Shown one piece after another: positions 22,515 to 35,604 of a stretch of DNA of 64,000 nt (position 1 is its first letter; each line of letters starts with the position of its first letter). The notes under the pieces are model-generated. The model searched no databases. It had not been told where the DNA came from and worked only from the letters and a program-made list of their open reading frames with translations. The stretch spans positions 283,615 through 347,614 of the forward strand of contig JACEFZ010018363.1 of NCBI GenBank assembly GCA_014155875.1, in the 5' to 3' direction. A program made the translations under genes and the position numbers. Source of the stretch: Cepaea nemoralis (taxonomy: Eukaryota > Mollusca > Gastropoda > Stylommatophora > Helicidae).

Positions 22515-25500
22515 ATGGCCACCCCTAAACTTAGCACAGCAGAATTAAAGGCAAAGGGGGAAGAAATGGGATTGGCTGGGTCTTCTCTAACGGATTACAT
22601 ACAGGAAGTGGAGAGAGAGTATCGTCAAGCGGAAAGGGAAGATCGAAAGGCCGAGTTGGAATTGAGAAGGATGGAATTGGAAGCTGAGCAAGCAGCTAGG
22701 AAATTGGAAGCTGAGCAAGCAGCTAGGAAATTGGAAGCTGAGCAAGCAGCTAGGAAATTTGAAGCTGAACAAGCAGCTAGGAAATTAGAAGCTGAACAGG
22801 AAGCACAGAAAAGGGAGCACGAGTACCGGATGAGGGAACTCGAGTTGAAGAGTCAATCTAATGGAGAAACTGAGGGAGCAGTTGGAGGTTCCTCCATCCC
22901 AGGTTCAACACCAGTAGGTGGACATGGGTACCATGCTATGAAGTTTCCTTTAGCGGTCTACGAGGAGGACAAAGAGAAGATTGATCAATACCTTCAACGC
23001 TTCGAGGCTATGTCAGTTGCTATGGGTCTGGAGCGTAACAAATGGAATCTTAAGCTATCCCAGGGATTACGCGGGACGGGATACGAGGTTTATACTCGCC
23101 TGCCACCAGGACATGAGAACAATTATGATGAGTTAAAGACGGCTCTGCTGAAACGATTCGAGGTTACGTCACATACCTACCGGAAAAAATTTCGAGCAGC
23201 GAAACGAGAACCGGGAGAGTTGTTTGCCGCCTACAGTTTGCGTCTTAAATCTTATCTCCATAAGTGGATGGATTTGGCTGGGTTCGCACATGACTATGAG
23301 AGTCTGGAAGAGCTCATGGTGGTCGACCAGCTGAAGAAGCAAATGTCTAAACCTCTCAGGACGTTCCTGGGAGAACAAGGAGCGGAACGTATTGACCTCG
23401 TGACTAAATTAGCAGAACGGTTCGTCGAGGTACATGGGGAGGCAGGGGAAAACCTTTCCACCAACACCAAAAGTCAAGAGAAACATGACAAGAAGAAAGC
23501 CAAAAACTCAGGAACCAAAAAGTGGGAACCTTATGTGCAAAAATCAGAGGATAATTCAGAGAAGAAGAAGGAGGGAAGCAAGAGCACTTCAAGCTCTACA
23601 CCTAAACGACCGTGGTCGGAGAAGTGGTGTTCAATTTGTAAGTCACCCTCTCACAATACGAGGGACTGCAAATCGAAGGCTAAGAACCCTCACTTTGCAG
23701 CATGTCAAGTGACTTCCAAGGAGGTTGTCACGGAAAATGCCAAGGTCAACAAGGAAGCTCGCCACCAGGAGAGCTCATTCAAGTCCGACAATAGAAAATC
23801 TAGGACAGGGAAATGGTGCAACCAATGCAAGTCAAACACGCACAATGCTATTGACTGCAGGGGAAAGTCAGGAGACACTCAATTCGTCGTGTGCTCAGGG
23901 AAACCTAAGGTGGAGCCCACCGAACAGGTCGAGGCCGAGGAAGAGACTCCAGACCAGGAAAGACCACCTGTAGTGGAATTGGTAGAGGTTAACGGTCGTC
24001 AAGTGGAGTGTTTATACGACACAGGACTGGACGGGGAGGCCGTGATTTCTGCGGATCTGGTACATCCAGAACAATTCACAGGTGAAACATTGGATATACA
24101 GCCTGCACAGAAGAGTGCTGTAACCATGAAGTTGCCCATTGCTAATGTGGAGATTCGGTCAAGGTACGTCACCGGCACCATCAAGGCCGCTGTATTGACC
24201 GATCCCATTTTTCCAGTCATCCTAGGTTGCCGGTATGTCTTTCTGGGAATGCCCAGGGAGCCAATCCATATGGGAGCAATGCAGACTCGCTCTCAGACGA
24301 AAACGGAAGAGGCAGACGCAATTGTGACTAACCCAATGCCGGGGGAGCTACGAACTGCCCAGAGTGAGGATGATACTTTACGTCCTTGCTACAAAAAGCT
24401 GCAGAAAAGTGCTGATCCACCAGGACGGGGGCAGTACTACATGAAGAATAGGATACTCTACAGGAGAGCAGGAAGGGGAGACAACCTATACGGTCAGTTG
24501 GTCGTCCCGAAAGCTCATCGGTCCCAGATTCTTCATATGGGGCATACCATCTCCTTTAGTGGACACATGGGTATTGCCGCCACCATGCAGCGGATTTCCT
24601 GCCACTACTATTGGCCGGGAATGACAGATGATGTGCGTCGGTATGTGAAGTCATGCCCTGAGTGCCAGAGGGTGGCACCGAAACACTGGACAGCACCGGT
24701 GATGTTGGGTGAGATGCCCATCATGAACTCTCCTTTCGAGAGGGTAGCCATCGATATCGTGGGTCCACTTCCCAGGACTAGGAAGAGGAACATGTATATA
24801 CTTACAATGGTGGATTGCTGTACAATGTGGGGTGAGGCTATACCGTTGACCACGATTGACTCGAAAAGAGTGGCGGACGCACTGATGGATGCCTTTACCA
24901 GATTAGGCTTTCCGGATCAAATTCTGACGAACAATGGATCTCAGTTTTGTGGAAAACTCATGGAGGAGGTATTTAGGGTGTTTCACTCTAACCACATACA
25001 TACCAGCCCTTACCACCCTCAAGCCAATGGACAAGTAGAGCGTTTCAACGGCACGTTGATGACAATGCTCAGGAAACTAGCGCAGGAAAAACCTGATAGG
25101 TGGGATGAATATATCCCAGCAGCACTCTTTGCCTATCGGGAAGTTCCTCATGGCTCAACAGGACTACCACCCGCTACGTTGCTGTTTGGTCGTCCAATCA
25201 AAGGACCGTTGGAAGCCATGTTGAGGAGTTGGACTGAAGAGGGGACGTCAGAAGAAGTGATCTCATCCTATCAATACGTGGAGGAACTGAAAGAAAAACT
25301 CCACAAGGGATGGACTCTGGCAAATCAAAACTTGAAAAAGGCCAGGAAAAGACATGCGGCTTACTACAACCGTAGGTCTAAAGAAAGATCTCTAGAGGTA
25401 GGAGATAAAGTCTTGTTGCTACTCCCAACGGGAAACAACAAACTGGAGATAGGTTGGCAAGGACCATTTCCCGTGGAAAGGGTGATATCCAGAACCAACT

Positions 25501-27104
25501 ATCAAATCCGGATCCGGGGAAAGTCGAAGATTTTCCATATCAATCTCTTGCGGAAATACGAAGAGAGACCAGGAGACAAGGCAGCTCACCTCATGGCAAT
25601 GGCAGTTGCAGTGGAGACAGAAGTGGGAACCAGCGAGGGCAGGGAATATCCCTTAGTACACCAGGAACCCTATAGGGATGTACAAGTGAACCCTGATCTG
25701 ACCTCCCAGGAGAGGGAAAGGATAACCCAGGTTCTCAAGTCTCATAAGGAGATACTGACTGATAAACCAGGACGAACGAGTTTGGTGGAGTTCGAGATGA
25801 CTTTGACCACACAGGAGCCGGTTCGCCAAAAGGTTTACCCTGTGCCATTCTCTAAAGAAAAGGCCCTGGAGGAGGAAATACAAAAACTGCTGGAGGATGA
25901 CGTGATTGCACCATCCACATCCCCATACAATGCGGGGGTAGTTTTGTTACGCAAACCAAGTGGAGAACACAGGTTGTGTATAGATTACCGACTGCTGAAC
26001 AGTCATACACAGTTTCAGGTGGAACCTTTGCCGAATCCAACTCAGTTATTCGCTAGGCTCCATAAGGCTCGGTACTTTTCAAAGGTGGATCTGAGTCGGG
26101 GGTACTATCAGATACCAGTCAAACCGGAGATTCGACCACTGTTAGCTTTCAGTACACCCAGTGGACACTACGAATTCAAGGTCATGCCCTTTGGACTCAG
26201 CAATGCACCTAGTGTGTTTACACGCATGATGAGGACTTTACTAGATCCGTTACAGGATCCGTCCATCATCTCATTCATGGATGATATTCTGATTTCCAGT
26301 GACAGCTTGGATGACCACTTACAATCCTTGGAGAGAGTGTTTAATAGACTCAAGGAAGCAGGGCTTACTGCTCGTCCAACCAAGTGCATGATTGGTTACC
26401 AGACTCTGGAATTTCTAGGCCACACCATCACGCCAGGACACATTGTTCCAGAAGAGAAGAACCTGGAGAAAATCAGAAATGCACCAAGGCCAAAAACGAA
26501 GAAGGATGTGCGATCTTTTCTCTCGTTGTGTGGGTTCTACCACAAATTTATCCCACATTTCACTGACCTGGGAGCTCCGTTGACCGAAACCTTGAAAAAG
26601 GGATTCCCGGATCAAATCATTTGGACACCAGAATGTGAGAATGCCTATAGTCAGTTAAAGGAGGCCTTGGTCAGCAAACCCGTATTACAGCTCCCTGACC
26701 TTTCCAAACCATTTGTGTTGAGAACGGATGCGAGTGGGATTGGAATTGGAGCCGCTTTGTTACAGGAAGGAAAAGACGATGCTTCGGTTTTGAAACCTGT
26801 GGCATACGCAAGTAAGAAACTTCTACAGGCGGAGAGGAATTATTCAACCGTCGAGAGAGAATGCTTGTCCCTCGTATGGGCAGTGCAAAAATTTCAGCCA
26901 TATTTGTATGGAGTTAAGTTTCGGGTTCAGTCGGATCATCAGCCCCTGATGTTCCTGACGACTTCTCAGAAGCTCAACGCACGTTTGATGCGGTGGTCGT
27001 TGTTACTTCAACCGTATAATTTCACAGTAGAATACATTCCTGGGAAGGAAAATGTTGGAGCGGATTTCTTGTCAAGACACCCAGCTCCTGAAGAAGAGGA
27101 ATGA
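22515..27104 (+). CDS. Gag-protease-integrase-RT-RNase H polyprotein of Gmr1-type element
   Basis: 1,529 residues from MATPKLS (an upstream in-frame ATG at 22,446 lacks support). About 36-112: coiled coil with a five-fold KLEAEQAAR repeat. About 139-309: capsid resembling the SCAN fold. Two CX2CX4HX4C zinc knuckles near 372-385 and 435-448. Aspartic protease DTG at 502. Integrase HHCC zinc-binding domain about 672-720, catalytic core D747, position 806, E842 (D-x58-x-x35-E), then a GPF/Y-type module with GWQGPFPV near 980. RT about 1,072-1,302 with GYYQIPV, FGLSNAP and FMDD at 1254-1257. RNase H about 1,393-1,522 with RTDASG. No stop or frameshift in the whole frame. The middle integrase acidic residue is Asn here (LTNNGSQF), which should abolish strand transfer. 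Everything else looks functional. Confidence 0.96.
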   Translation: MATPKLSTAELKAKGEEMGLAGSSLTDYIQEVEREYRQAEREDRKAELELRRMELEAEQAARKLEAEQAARKLEAEQAARKFEAEQAARKLEAEQEAQKREHEYRMRELELKSQSNGETEGAVGGSSIPGSTPVGGHGYHAMKFPLAVYEEDKEKIDQYLQRFEAMSVAMGLERNKWNLKLSQGLRGTGYEVYTRLPPGHENNYDELKTALLKRFEVTSHTYRKKFRAAKREPGELFAAYSLRLKSYLHKWMDLAGFAHDYESLEELMVVDQLKKQMSKPLRTFLGEQGAERIDLVTKLAERFVEVHGEAGENLSTNTKSQEKHDKKKAKNSGTKKWEPYVQKSEDNSEKKKEGSKSTSSSTPKRPWSEKWCSICKSPSHNTRDCKSKAKNPHFAACQVTSKEVVTENAKVNKEARHQESSFKSDNRKSRTGKWCNQCKSNTHNAIDCRGKSGDTQFVVCSGKPKVEPTEQVEAEEETPDQERPPVVELVEVNGRQVECLYDTGLDGEAVISADLVHPEQFTGETLDIQPAQKSAVTMKLPIANVEIRSRYVTGTIKAAVLTDPIFPVILGCRYVFLGMPREPIHMGAMQTRSQTKTEEADAIVTNPMPGELRTAQSEDDTLRPCYKKLQKSADPPGRGQYYMKNRILYRRAGRGDNLYGQLVVPKAHRSQILHMGHTISFSGHMGIAATMQRISCHYYWPGMTDDVRRYVKSCPECQRVAPKHWTAPVMLGEMPIMNSPFERVAIDIVGPLPRTRKRNMYILTMVDCCTMWGEAIPLTTIDSKRVADALMDAFTRLGFPDQILTNNGSQFCGKLMEEVFRVFHSNHIHTSPYHPQANGQVERFNGTLMTMLRKLAQEKPDRWDEYIPAALFAYREVPHGSTGLPPATLLFGRPIKGPLEAMLRSWTEEGTSEEVISSYQYVEELKEKLHKGWTLANQNLKKARKRHAAYYNRRSKERSLEVGDKVLLLLPTGNNKLEIGWQGPFPVERVISRTNYQIRIRGKSKIFHINLLRKYEERPGDKAAHLMAMAVAVETEVGTSEGREYPLVHQEPYRDVQVNPDLTSQERERITQVLKSHKEILTDKPGRTSLVEFEMTLTTQEPVRQKVYPVPFSKEKALEEEIQKLLEDDVIAPSTSPYNAGVVLLRKPSGEHRLCIDYRLLNSHTQFQVEPLPNPTQLFARLHKARYFSKVDLSRGYYQIPVKPEIRPLLAFSTPSGHYEFKVMPFGLSNAPSVFTRMMRTLLDPLQDPSIISFMDDILISSDSLDDHLQSLERVFNRLKEAGLTARPTKCMIGYQTLEFLGHTITPGHIVPEEKNLEKIRNAPRPKTKKDVRSFLSLCGFYHKFIPHFTDLGAPLTETLKKGFPDQIIWTPECENAYSQLKEALVSKPVLQLPDLSKPFVLRTDASGIGIGAALLQEGKDDASVLKPVAYASKKLLQAERNYSTVERECLSLVWAVQKFQPYLYGVKFRVQSDHQPLMFLTTSQKLNARLMRWSLLLQPYNFTVEYIPGKENVGADFLSRHPAPEEEE

Positions 27105-27155
27105 ATCATCTGGATTTAACTCATTGTGGAGAAGAGTGAGATGGACTACTCTCTT

Positions 27156-27164
27156 AAGAGGGGG
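27156..27164 (+). promoter_or_regulatory. Polypurine tract
   Basis: AAGAGGGGG, ending 4 nt before the 3' LTR, the usual position for plus-strand DNA priming. Confidence 0.85.
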
Positions 27165-27168
27165 CCTA

Positions 27169-29249
27169 TGTCGCGAGATTGCCATGAGTTAAACAGATAA
27201 ATTTACCGACGTTTGCTGGGCGTATATTTTCTGGGCCCACAACAGTCGTACTAACAGAGTAAACACAGCTGCACAGGTTACATCAGGTCAGCCCATATAC
27301 ACATTTGGTGGTGAGTGAAAAGGAATGGATGCACCGCGTTGGCAGTTTGTAAACATTTAGAATTACATAGCCTTGCCCGGCGCAGTAGATGGAACAGCCC
27401 TGTCTGTCACTTATACTGCCGGACATCAGACGGAAATGGCTGCTGGGATTGTCACCACTGAACAGAAGATTGACAGTTTGTCAACAGTCAGAGACAAACC
27501 GGAATTGGCAGCGAGAGACAGGAAAACAGTGCATCTGTCAATTCTTGGTTTCCGGCACATCGAGAAGTTGACGGGGTTATTTGCAACTCTTTGTTGGAAG
27601 TAGACATAAACTTGCTGGCTTGTTTTGAAAATCTTAACAATTACTGACAACTTTGACAGGACTAAAGCCAGGAAAATAGATTCTTGCAAATGGCTGATAT
27701 GTCCAAATAACACCTGTGTGGGGGCGAAAAGGATAACGTCACGTGGACAACTTGGGTAGTTTGCCATATAAACTCGAGTTGGGATCAACTAGGGTGGACT
27801 TGAATAATGCTCTAGACAGAGTGCAGGGCACTGCAGTGCCAGTGGAAATAATATCTACCGTGTGTTAATTAGTGACTTAATTTTACACGTGCCTATATGG
27901 CAGATGTAGATATGATTTATAGGACTGCAGTTGTGCCATTTAAGGTATAACCTATTATAATATATTCGTTGTAATTACTTTAGGCAGTAGCCTTGTTAAA
28001 CTATAGTGTGATGATTAGCACTGTTAGTGGAAACTAGCTAGAGTAGGGAAGTCATACTTGGCTCTGTTAGCTAGAATAGATTAGTGAAGTGTTGATAAGC
28101 TTTACTAGTTGAGAATTGAGTAATGAGGGATAATTGGGATTTCCCGTAGGTGTCCCTGGTGGGCGGGGTTCCGCATTCTGTTTGCTGATATTTTTCCTTT
28201 GTCATAGCCTGATTCGACTCTAGGTGGGTAGCTAATCTGCTCTATGACTAAGTCTAGTTAGCTAAAGATCATTAAGCAAGGTGATAGGCTTACACTCAGC
28301 CGAAAGGATCAGTGACTAGTACTATCACCAGATGTGTTGTTTCTATCCTAGGTTCCCTACCAGATCCAAGGAAACTCAACAAGTTTTGGGAAAGACTTAA
28401 AAAACCCATTCTGAAGAACACCAGTTCAAGAGTCAATAACGTTGCATACAGAAAGCAACTAAAAGCTAAAAGGACGTTGATTCACCACACATAGTGATGA
28501 TTACAGATGCACCATACAGCATCAGACAGTAGTAACTACCGGAGAACAATCTAATAGTTACCTAGTGTTATATAATCTCGTGTAATAGGACACTAGACAT
28601 GCTAAGTGAGGCTAGATAGACACGAGGGAGGATCAATCACAGTAACAATTAACTTTAGTAACTGGATAAACACTAGAGAAGACTTGTGCAGTTGTCTTAG
28701 GAACATTAGGAACGGACATTGTGTAGAGTGCAACCGGTCCCTGATTAACTCTTAATACCACCGGTGTCTATTTCGGATGTTCATGAAATTGGATTACCAG
28801 AGGTCTACAGAGGCAAAGCATTATCCGGCAAGATGGTTCCGGCAACGGGTGAGACGTACTTGTTCTGACGTAACGTGCTGTGGTCTATCTTTGCTGTGAT
28901 CAGCTGACTGAGTTGATGTCTGAGAGACAGAGTCTACACACTTTATAGAACACGTCACACATTTTCTTCGCATACACGTCTCATACACGTTACACTTTTA
29001 TTTTAATAAATTAATCTTTATTAATTTCTAGAAGCAAGAGTTGTTGAGTATGTTGCGTTGGGGAAGTATGAGAAGGGGGCATAGTACGACAGTGTGAGAG
29101 TGATAGGAAAAGGTGTCCATAGGCTGATGGAGTGTGTTGGACGGAAGCTGGTGGATTCTCCAGAATATTGAGGGGGAAAAAAATAATATTATAATGTGGG
29201 TGTCGGATCTCCTCACTCCAGGGACGACACTTTAAAGGAGGACACGACA
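27169..29249 (+). repeat. 3' LTR
   Basis: 2,081 bp, starts TGTCGCGAGA and ends CACGACA, with poly(A) signal AATAAA at 29,005-29,010. Almost identical to the 5' LTR, which implies recent insertion. Confidence 0.95.
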
Positions 29250-30100
29250 CCAGTTCACTACTCCAGTAGGGTTTATAATGTTTACGGGCTACTCTTGGTA
29301 CTGTATCTCGTGCTTCCTGTAGTGTGCATTTCCCAAACTCTTCAACTACTTTATTTATGTCCTTCTCAGTGTTCAGGTGTCTAACCAGTATGCTGGTGCG
29401 ATGTTTGTACATTGCCCAGTCTGCTTTCTTGTAGTTCCACATTGAGAGGGTGATGCTTTCACTTACAAGCCCATTTTCTACAATTAGAAAAACTGGCCGA
29501 TTGTCACTACCACCAAGCTGATTCCCAACAATTCGTGTAATTTTCCACTCTAGGTCTGGTGAATGAAAAGCCAGGTCAGGTGTAGTTGTAGTGTGCCATG
29601 ATCTCTGGTAGATAGTATGTGGGTCGGACGGCTTGTTAATTAAGATGAATCTATTCTCATCCTGCCAGTCTTCCAGTCTCTCTCCTCTCTGGTCAATGTG
29701 ATCATAGCCCCAGCTCTGTGAGTGACTGTTGAAATCGCCACACACAATCTTTTTTTTTCTTTTAAAGGCAGTGTGTCCATTGCCTGTGGACGGTCATTTG
29801 GACAGTAGGTGACGGTCTGTATTGCCTGTAATAAGTTTAAGTGCCTGATACTCAGCCCCTTCCATGCAAACTTTAATTTGTGAAGCAGCGATGCTATTTT
29901 TAACAAGGGTCAGTATCCCACCCTTTCGTCTGTCTTTTCTGTCAGATCGGTAACACTGGTAGCCTCTGATTTTGAAGGCTATATTTTCGTTAAGGTGAGT
30001 TTCCTGCAAGCAACAGACGCTTACATTTTCTTGGGCCAAGATGTTTTCTAGTTCTATTGTGAAATGTGAATAGAAGAGAAAATTCTTAATCAATTTGATA
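29250..30100 (-). pseudogene. I-clade LINE, endonuclease half
   Basis: Minus-strand APE-type endonuclease of the LINE that continues at 19,986-17,217. From 30,093: NVSVCCLQETHLNENI (Q-E-T-H-L), GGILTLVKNSIAAS, a frameshift near 29,760 in an A-rich run, then CGDFNSHSQSWGYDHIDQRG (G-D-F-N motif), DLAFHSPDLEW and GGSDNRPVFLIVENG (S-D-N/H motif). The reading frame runs on across the LTR insertion once the CCAGT duplication is allowed for, which proves the nesting. 5'-truncated just before the endonuclease start, so it is an old, dead copy. Confidence 0.92.
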
Positions 30101-30447
30101 ATTTAAAACAAAAAATATCCTAGAGGCATTCATAACATCAAATGGAAGATGCACAAGATTGATTAATTAAGACCACAATAGGGCAAACAAAAGCTGCATT
30201 CCAGAAAATGAAGAGAATCTTATGTAATAATTCACTATCATTGAATGTAAGAGAGTGCTGACATGCTATATAGAGCGTGTTTTGCTGTATGCATTGAATC
30301 TTGGAATATAAATGAACACATTATGAACACATTAGGAAGAACTTGGAAGCATCGGAATTGTGGTTTCTGAGACGAATGTTACGAATTCCTTGAAATTCAT
30401 AGTAATTACCAACGATATTGCCTGAAAGAGGCCAATGAAACTAGATC

Positions 30448-30450
<3 letters not shown>

Positions 30451-30522
<72 letters not shown>
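30451..30522. repeat. (TA)n microsatellite
   Basis: Pure TA. Confidence 0.98.
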
Positions 30523-30524
<2 letters not shown>

Positions 30525-30780
30525 CAAAAAGAAAGAGACAATTAGCTTTCTTTGGTCATGTGATGAGAAGAGATGCATTGGAGAATATCGCGACAACTGG
30601 AAAGATCACGGGGAAGACAGGCATAGGCAGACCAAGAAAAATGATGTTAGATGGATTCAGACGATGACATGGTGGAATATCATCACCATACTTGATCCAG
30701 AACAAGAAAGGCCAAGATATGTTGAAAACAATGAATGCCTGCGCCAGCTAGCAGGCTTGAAGATGATGAAGAAGTTATTG
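30523..30780 (+). pseudogene. LINE 3' end with (GAT)-type tail
   Basis: C terminus of an RTE-like ORF: KRQLAFFGHVMRRDALENIA, then GKTGIGRPRKMMLDG. It ends GATGATGAAGAAG. The same family appears antisense at 36,651-37,600, with AFFGHVLRRETLENIV. Confidence 0.78.

Positions 30781-31508
<728 letters not shown>

Positions 31509-31586
<78 letters not shown>
31509..31586. repeat. (CT)n microsatellite
   Basis: CT dinucleotides with one TTTC interruption. Confidence 0.97.
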
Positions 31587-31589
<3 letters not shown>

Positions 31590-31662
31590 TCTACCTCTTT
31601 CTCTTTCATGCATTGTTTATGTTTACAAAATTCATGTGACAATGTTTTTTCCTATGCACTGT

Positions 31663-31775
31663 TGATGAAAGAAAGATGAGTGAATGGAAGTGCCGAATGT
31701 AAGACGGGCCTGCGTGCCCAATTTGTTACCCTTTGAAAATAAAGTCTGTTCGTTCGTTCGTTCGTTCGTTCGTTC
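31663..31775 (+). mobile_element. CR1/L2-like LINE 3' end with (GTTC)n tail, truncated copy
   Basis: GACGGGCCTGCGTGCCCAAT, then CCTTTGAAAATAAAGT and (GTTC)7. Identical layout to the 3' end of the longer copy at 35,530-35,610, so this is a severely 5'-truncated insertion of the same family. Confidence 0.88.
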
Positions 31776-32755
31776 AGGTATATGGTCAACCCTATACTCT
31801 TTTCCACACGTAATAGACACCGTCTAGCAAAGCCAGTCTCTCTGATTAATGATGTAATTTATCTTTTCCAAAATTCATTGACTTTGGGTATATTGGCGTT
31901 AAAAATTCACCGAGTAACGGTAGAGGCTCTCTAATCCGTGACCACCGCGGGTGGTTTATAACTCTGTTAGTTAAAACAAGAAACATAACTACATAGTCTT
32001 TGTGTCTTACACACTATAATTATATCCTTAGGGGAACAGATTGGAGTTACGTGTTATGGAGAAATAAAAATTACAAATGGCGGTTCTTATGGTCTGTTGA
32101 AGTCATAGTGTCATCACAAACATGTCTAGAGGGTACGAAATAGGGGTAAGGGCTACAGATCTTCAATAGGAAACAACCACAAAGACACGAGAAGCATCTT
32201 ATTTAATTAATATTAGTAGTCATAGAAGCTCCCGTTCCCGACTGTCTGTCTGTCTGTCTGTCTGTCTGTGTTCGGCCCGTTCCCGTAAAAAATATAGATA
32301 GAAGAGAAGAATAGATAGATAGTAGAAAATATGATTGGAAGAGATCTATTTAAAGTAACTCGTTGAGGCAATGTTTAAAATGGCATCATAAATACTCTAC
32401 GTGGGGTTAGCGCGAAATACATATGAGAATGTTAAAAAAAAAATTAAATGTGCTATTGAAGAGAAATAAAAAGATGGGTTAAAAAATTTTCACTATTTAA
32501 ATAGATGCATTATTTTTATGAAAACTTTGAAACCACCTTAATGATTTTATCATTATATATTATAACACATATGCCTGTAAATAACTGTAGACAAACATTT
32601 TATAAAGCTTTGATAACAATGCAACAATCTATATATAAAAATATAGCAATATTATTAAAAGTTATGCCCCTTGAAATAACTTTTCTTAAGTTAAGTCCCC
32701 TCGCTATGTAGAAATGATTATGTAAATTTAAATATTAAATTTTAGTAAGTAAATA
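31776..32755. other. Intronic sequence, nothing recognised
   Basis: AT-rich. (CTGT)6 at about 32,244-32,268. No coding or transposon signature. Confidence 0.4.
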
Positions 32756-32756
32756 G

Positions 32757-33540
<784 letters not shown>

Positions 33541-33542
33541 AT

Positions 33543-35604
33543 ATATGGAAGGCAATTAACACATTGACAAACAAGTATAATTTCCGAAATGCTTTACCAT
33601 CAAATCATATTACATGCGACCAATTCAGTATTTTTTTTTCAAACTGGTATAGACCAGTTGAGGGCTTCAATACCTAAAGCTCCTTGCAACTTATATTTAC
33701 TGTCATCGTTTTGCGACAATAGATGCTCCCGCGATATTCTTTCCGACATACCGCTAATGACAATCACTTACCTCTGTAACCTAAAAAACACAACCTCATC
33801 TGGGTTGGATGGAATCAGCAACCGGATTCTCCGTTGTGCTGCGCCAGTGATCTGTATATCACTAACCTATGTATATAATCAGTGTCTCACCAAAGGCCAC
33901 TTTCCATCAGCTCTCAAAATCGCTAAAGTGTACCCTCTTCTTAAATCTGGTTCATTGGACAATGGTCTCCCGAATAATTACAGACCCATTTCCTTACTAT
34001 CGTCACTATCTAAGCCACTAGAAAAACACATCCATAAAGTAACATTACAGTATTTAGTTCGCAGCAAGCTTATTGTTGACAGCCAATCAGGATTTCGACC
34101 AAAATATTCTTGCCATACGGCCCTAACAAACATGATAGAAAATTGGCGCCAGAATATAAACAACAACAGTCTATGTGGAACTGTGCTTATTGATTTCAAG
34201 AAAGCATTTGATATGATAGACCATGTTATTTTAATTTAAAAACTTGAGACAATGAAAACTGACCCTAATGTAGTCACTCTAATATCATCTTTTCTATCAA
34301 AGAGAAAGCAAGTAGTATCACATAATATATCTAAGTCTCAAACCACTACCTTCAATATTGGAGTACCGCAAGGCTCTATTCTTGGCCCTCTATTATTTGC
34401 CATATATATTAACGATCTACCTTTGCATTTTCGTCGTCCTGCGATCTATTTGCAGACGACTGTACAGTGTACACAAACGCTGAAAAGTGTATTTTACTGG
34501 AGTCGTCTTTACAACAAGAATTAAATAATATAGTTAGGTGGTGCTATTCAAACCGTATGCAAATTAACATCACTAAAACAAAATCAATGTTATTAACAAC
34601 CAGACAAAGATTTCAAACTCTAAGCTCACACACATCACTTCAACTTCACATCGATAACATGCCAGTAGAAAGTGTAAGTGAGCACAAAACATTAGGCCTC
34701 ATCATTGATAGAAACCTAACCTTTAATTCCCACGTTCAAGCGGTCATTAAACAAACAGCGAAAAAAGTCTACCAACTCGCCAAAATTAAAAACTCCCTTG
34801 ATGAGGACACAAGGAAACTATTCTATGCTTCTCATATACAGACACACTTTGACAACTGCTCTACAATCTGGGACGGTTGTTCTAATTCAAACACCAAGCG
34901 ACTTTACTCACTCCAGAAACGGGCCATGAGTCTAATTTATAGCAAACATTTATCTGACAATCCTAGCCTGTATAAACGCTTTCAGTTACTACCACTCCGC
35001 AAACGCCTGCTTTTCAATAAAGCTAAACTAATTCACAAAATCCTGCATCGGAATGCCCCAAATTACCTTTGGCCATTGTTCAAATATAATGCTAGACACA
35101 GTAAACGTTTACATATATTACACATTCCGAAGCCTAGGACTGACTTATACAAATCAAGCTTAACGTACTCTGCATCTCAGCTGTGAAACAATCTTCCACA
35201 AGAAATCAAAGACATCACCAATCCCTATTCATATAATCGCAAATTATTTGAACACTATCTCAGTACGGATTACCTTCCTCCTTAATAATAGAGATAATAA
35301 TAATAATAACAAAACCCTAGTATAACAGCCAGTCCCCTTTTGATAGGCCAGTATATTCCACATGGCTAATAACAAGTGTCAGACCATTATCTAATATTAC
35401 TGTCTCGTGTAGTTTTGATGTTCGCATTTTGCCCATGCCTTTATAATGCATATCTTTTATATTGTTGCTGTTCTCTGTTAGCCTTGAAAGATGTGTGAAT
35501 TAAATAATGTATGAAAGAGAGTGATAGAAGGGCAGAATGTTAGACGGGCCTGCGTGCCCAATTCTTAATCCTTTCAAAATAAAGTTTGTTCGTTCGTTCG
35601 TTCG

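Larger units (their letters stand above)
19987..29249 (+). mobile_element. Gmr1-type Ty3/gypsy LTR retrotransposon, near intact
   Basis: 9,263-bp element. LTRs of 2,081 bp each, TG...CA ends with TGTCG/CGACA inverted tips (TGTTG in the 5' LTR). A 5-bp target duplication CCAGT lies at 19,982-19,986 and 29,250-29,254. Primer-binding site, polypurine tract and one 1,529-residue polyprotein are all present. The unusual trait is domain order: Gag, protease, INTEGRASE, then RT and RNase H. Ty3/gypsy elements normally have integrase last; the integrase-first order is known from the Gmr1 group (first in Atlantic cod, then other deuterostomes). Inserted antisense to the host LINE and antisense to the ACE gene, in its third intron. 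No envelope gene is seen. Confidence 0.95.
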
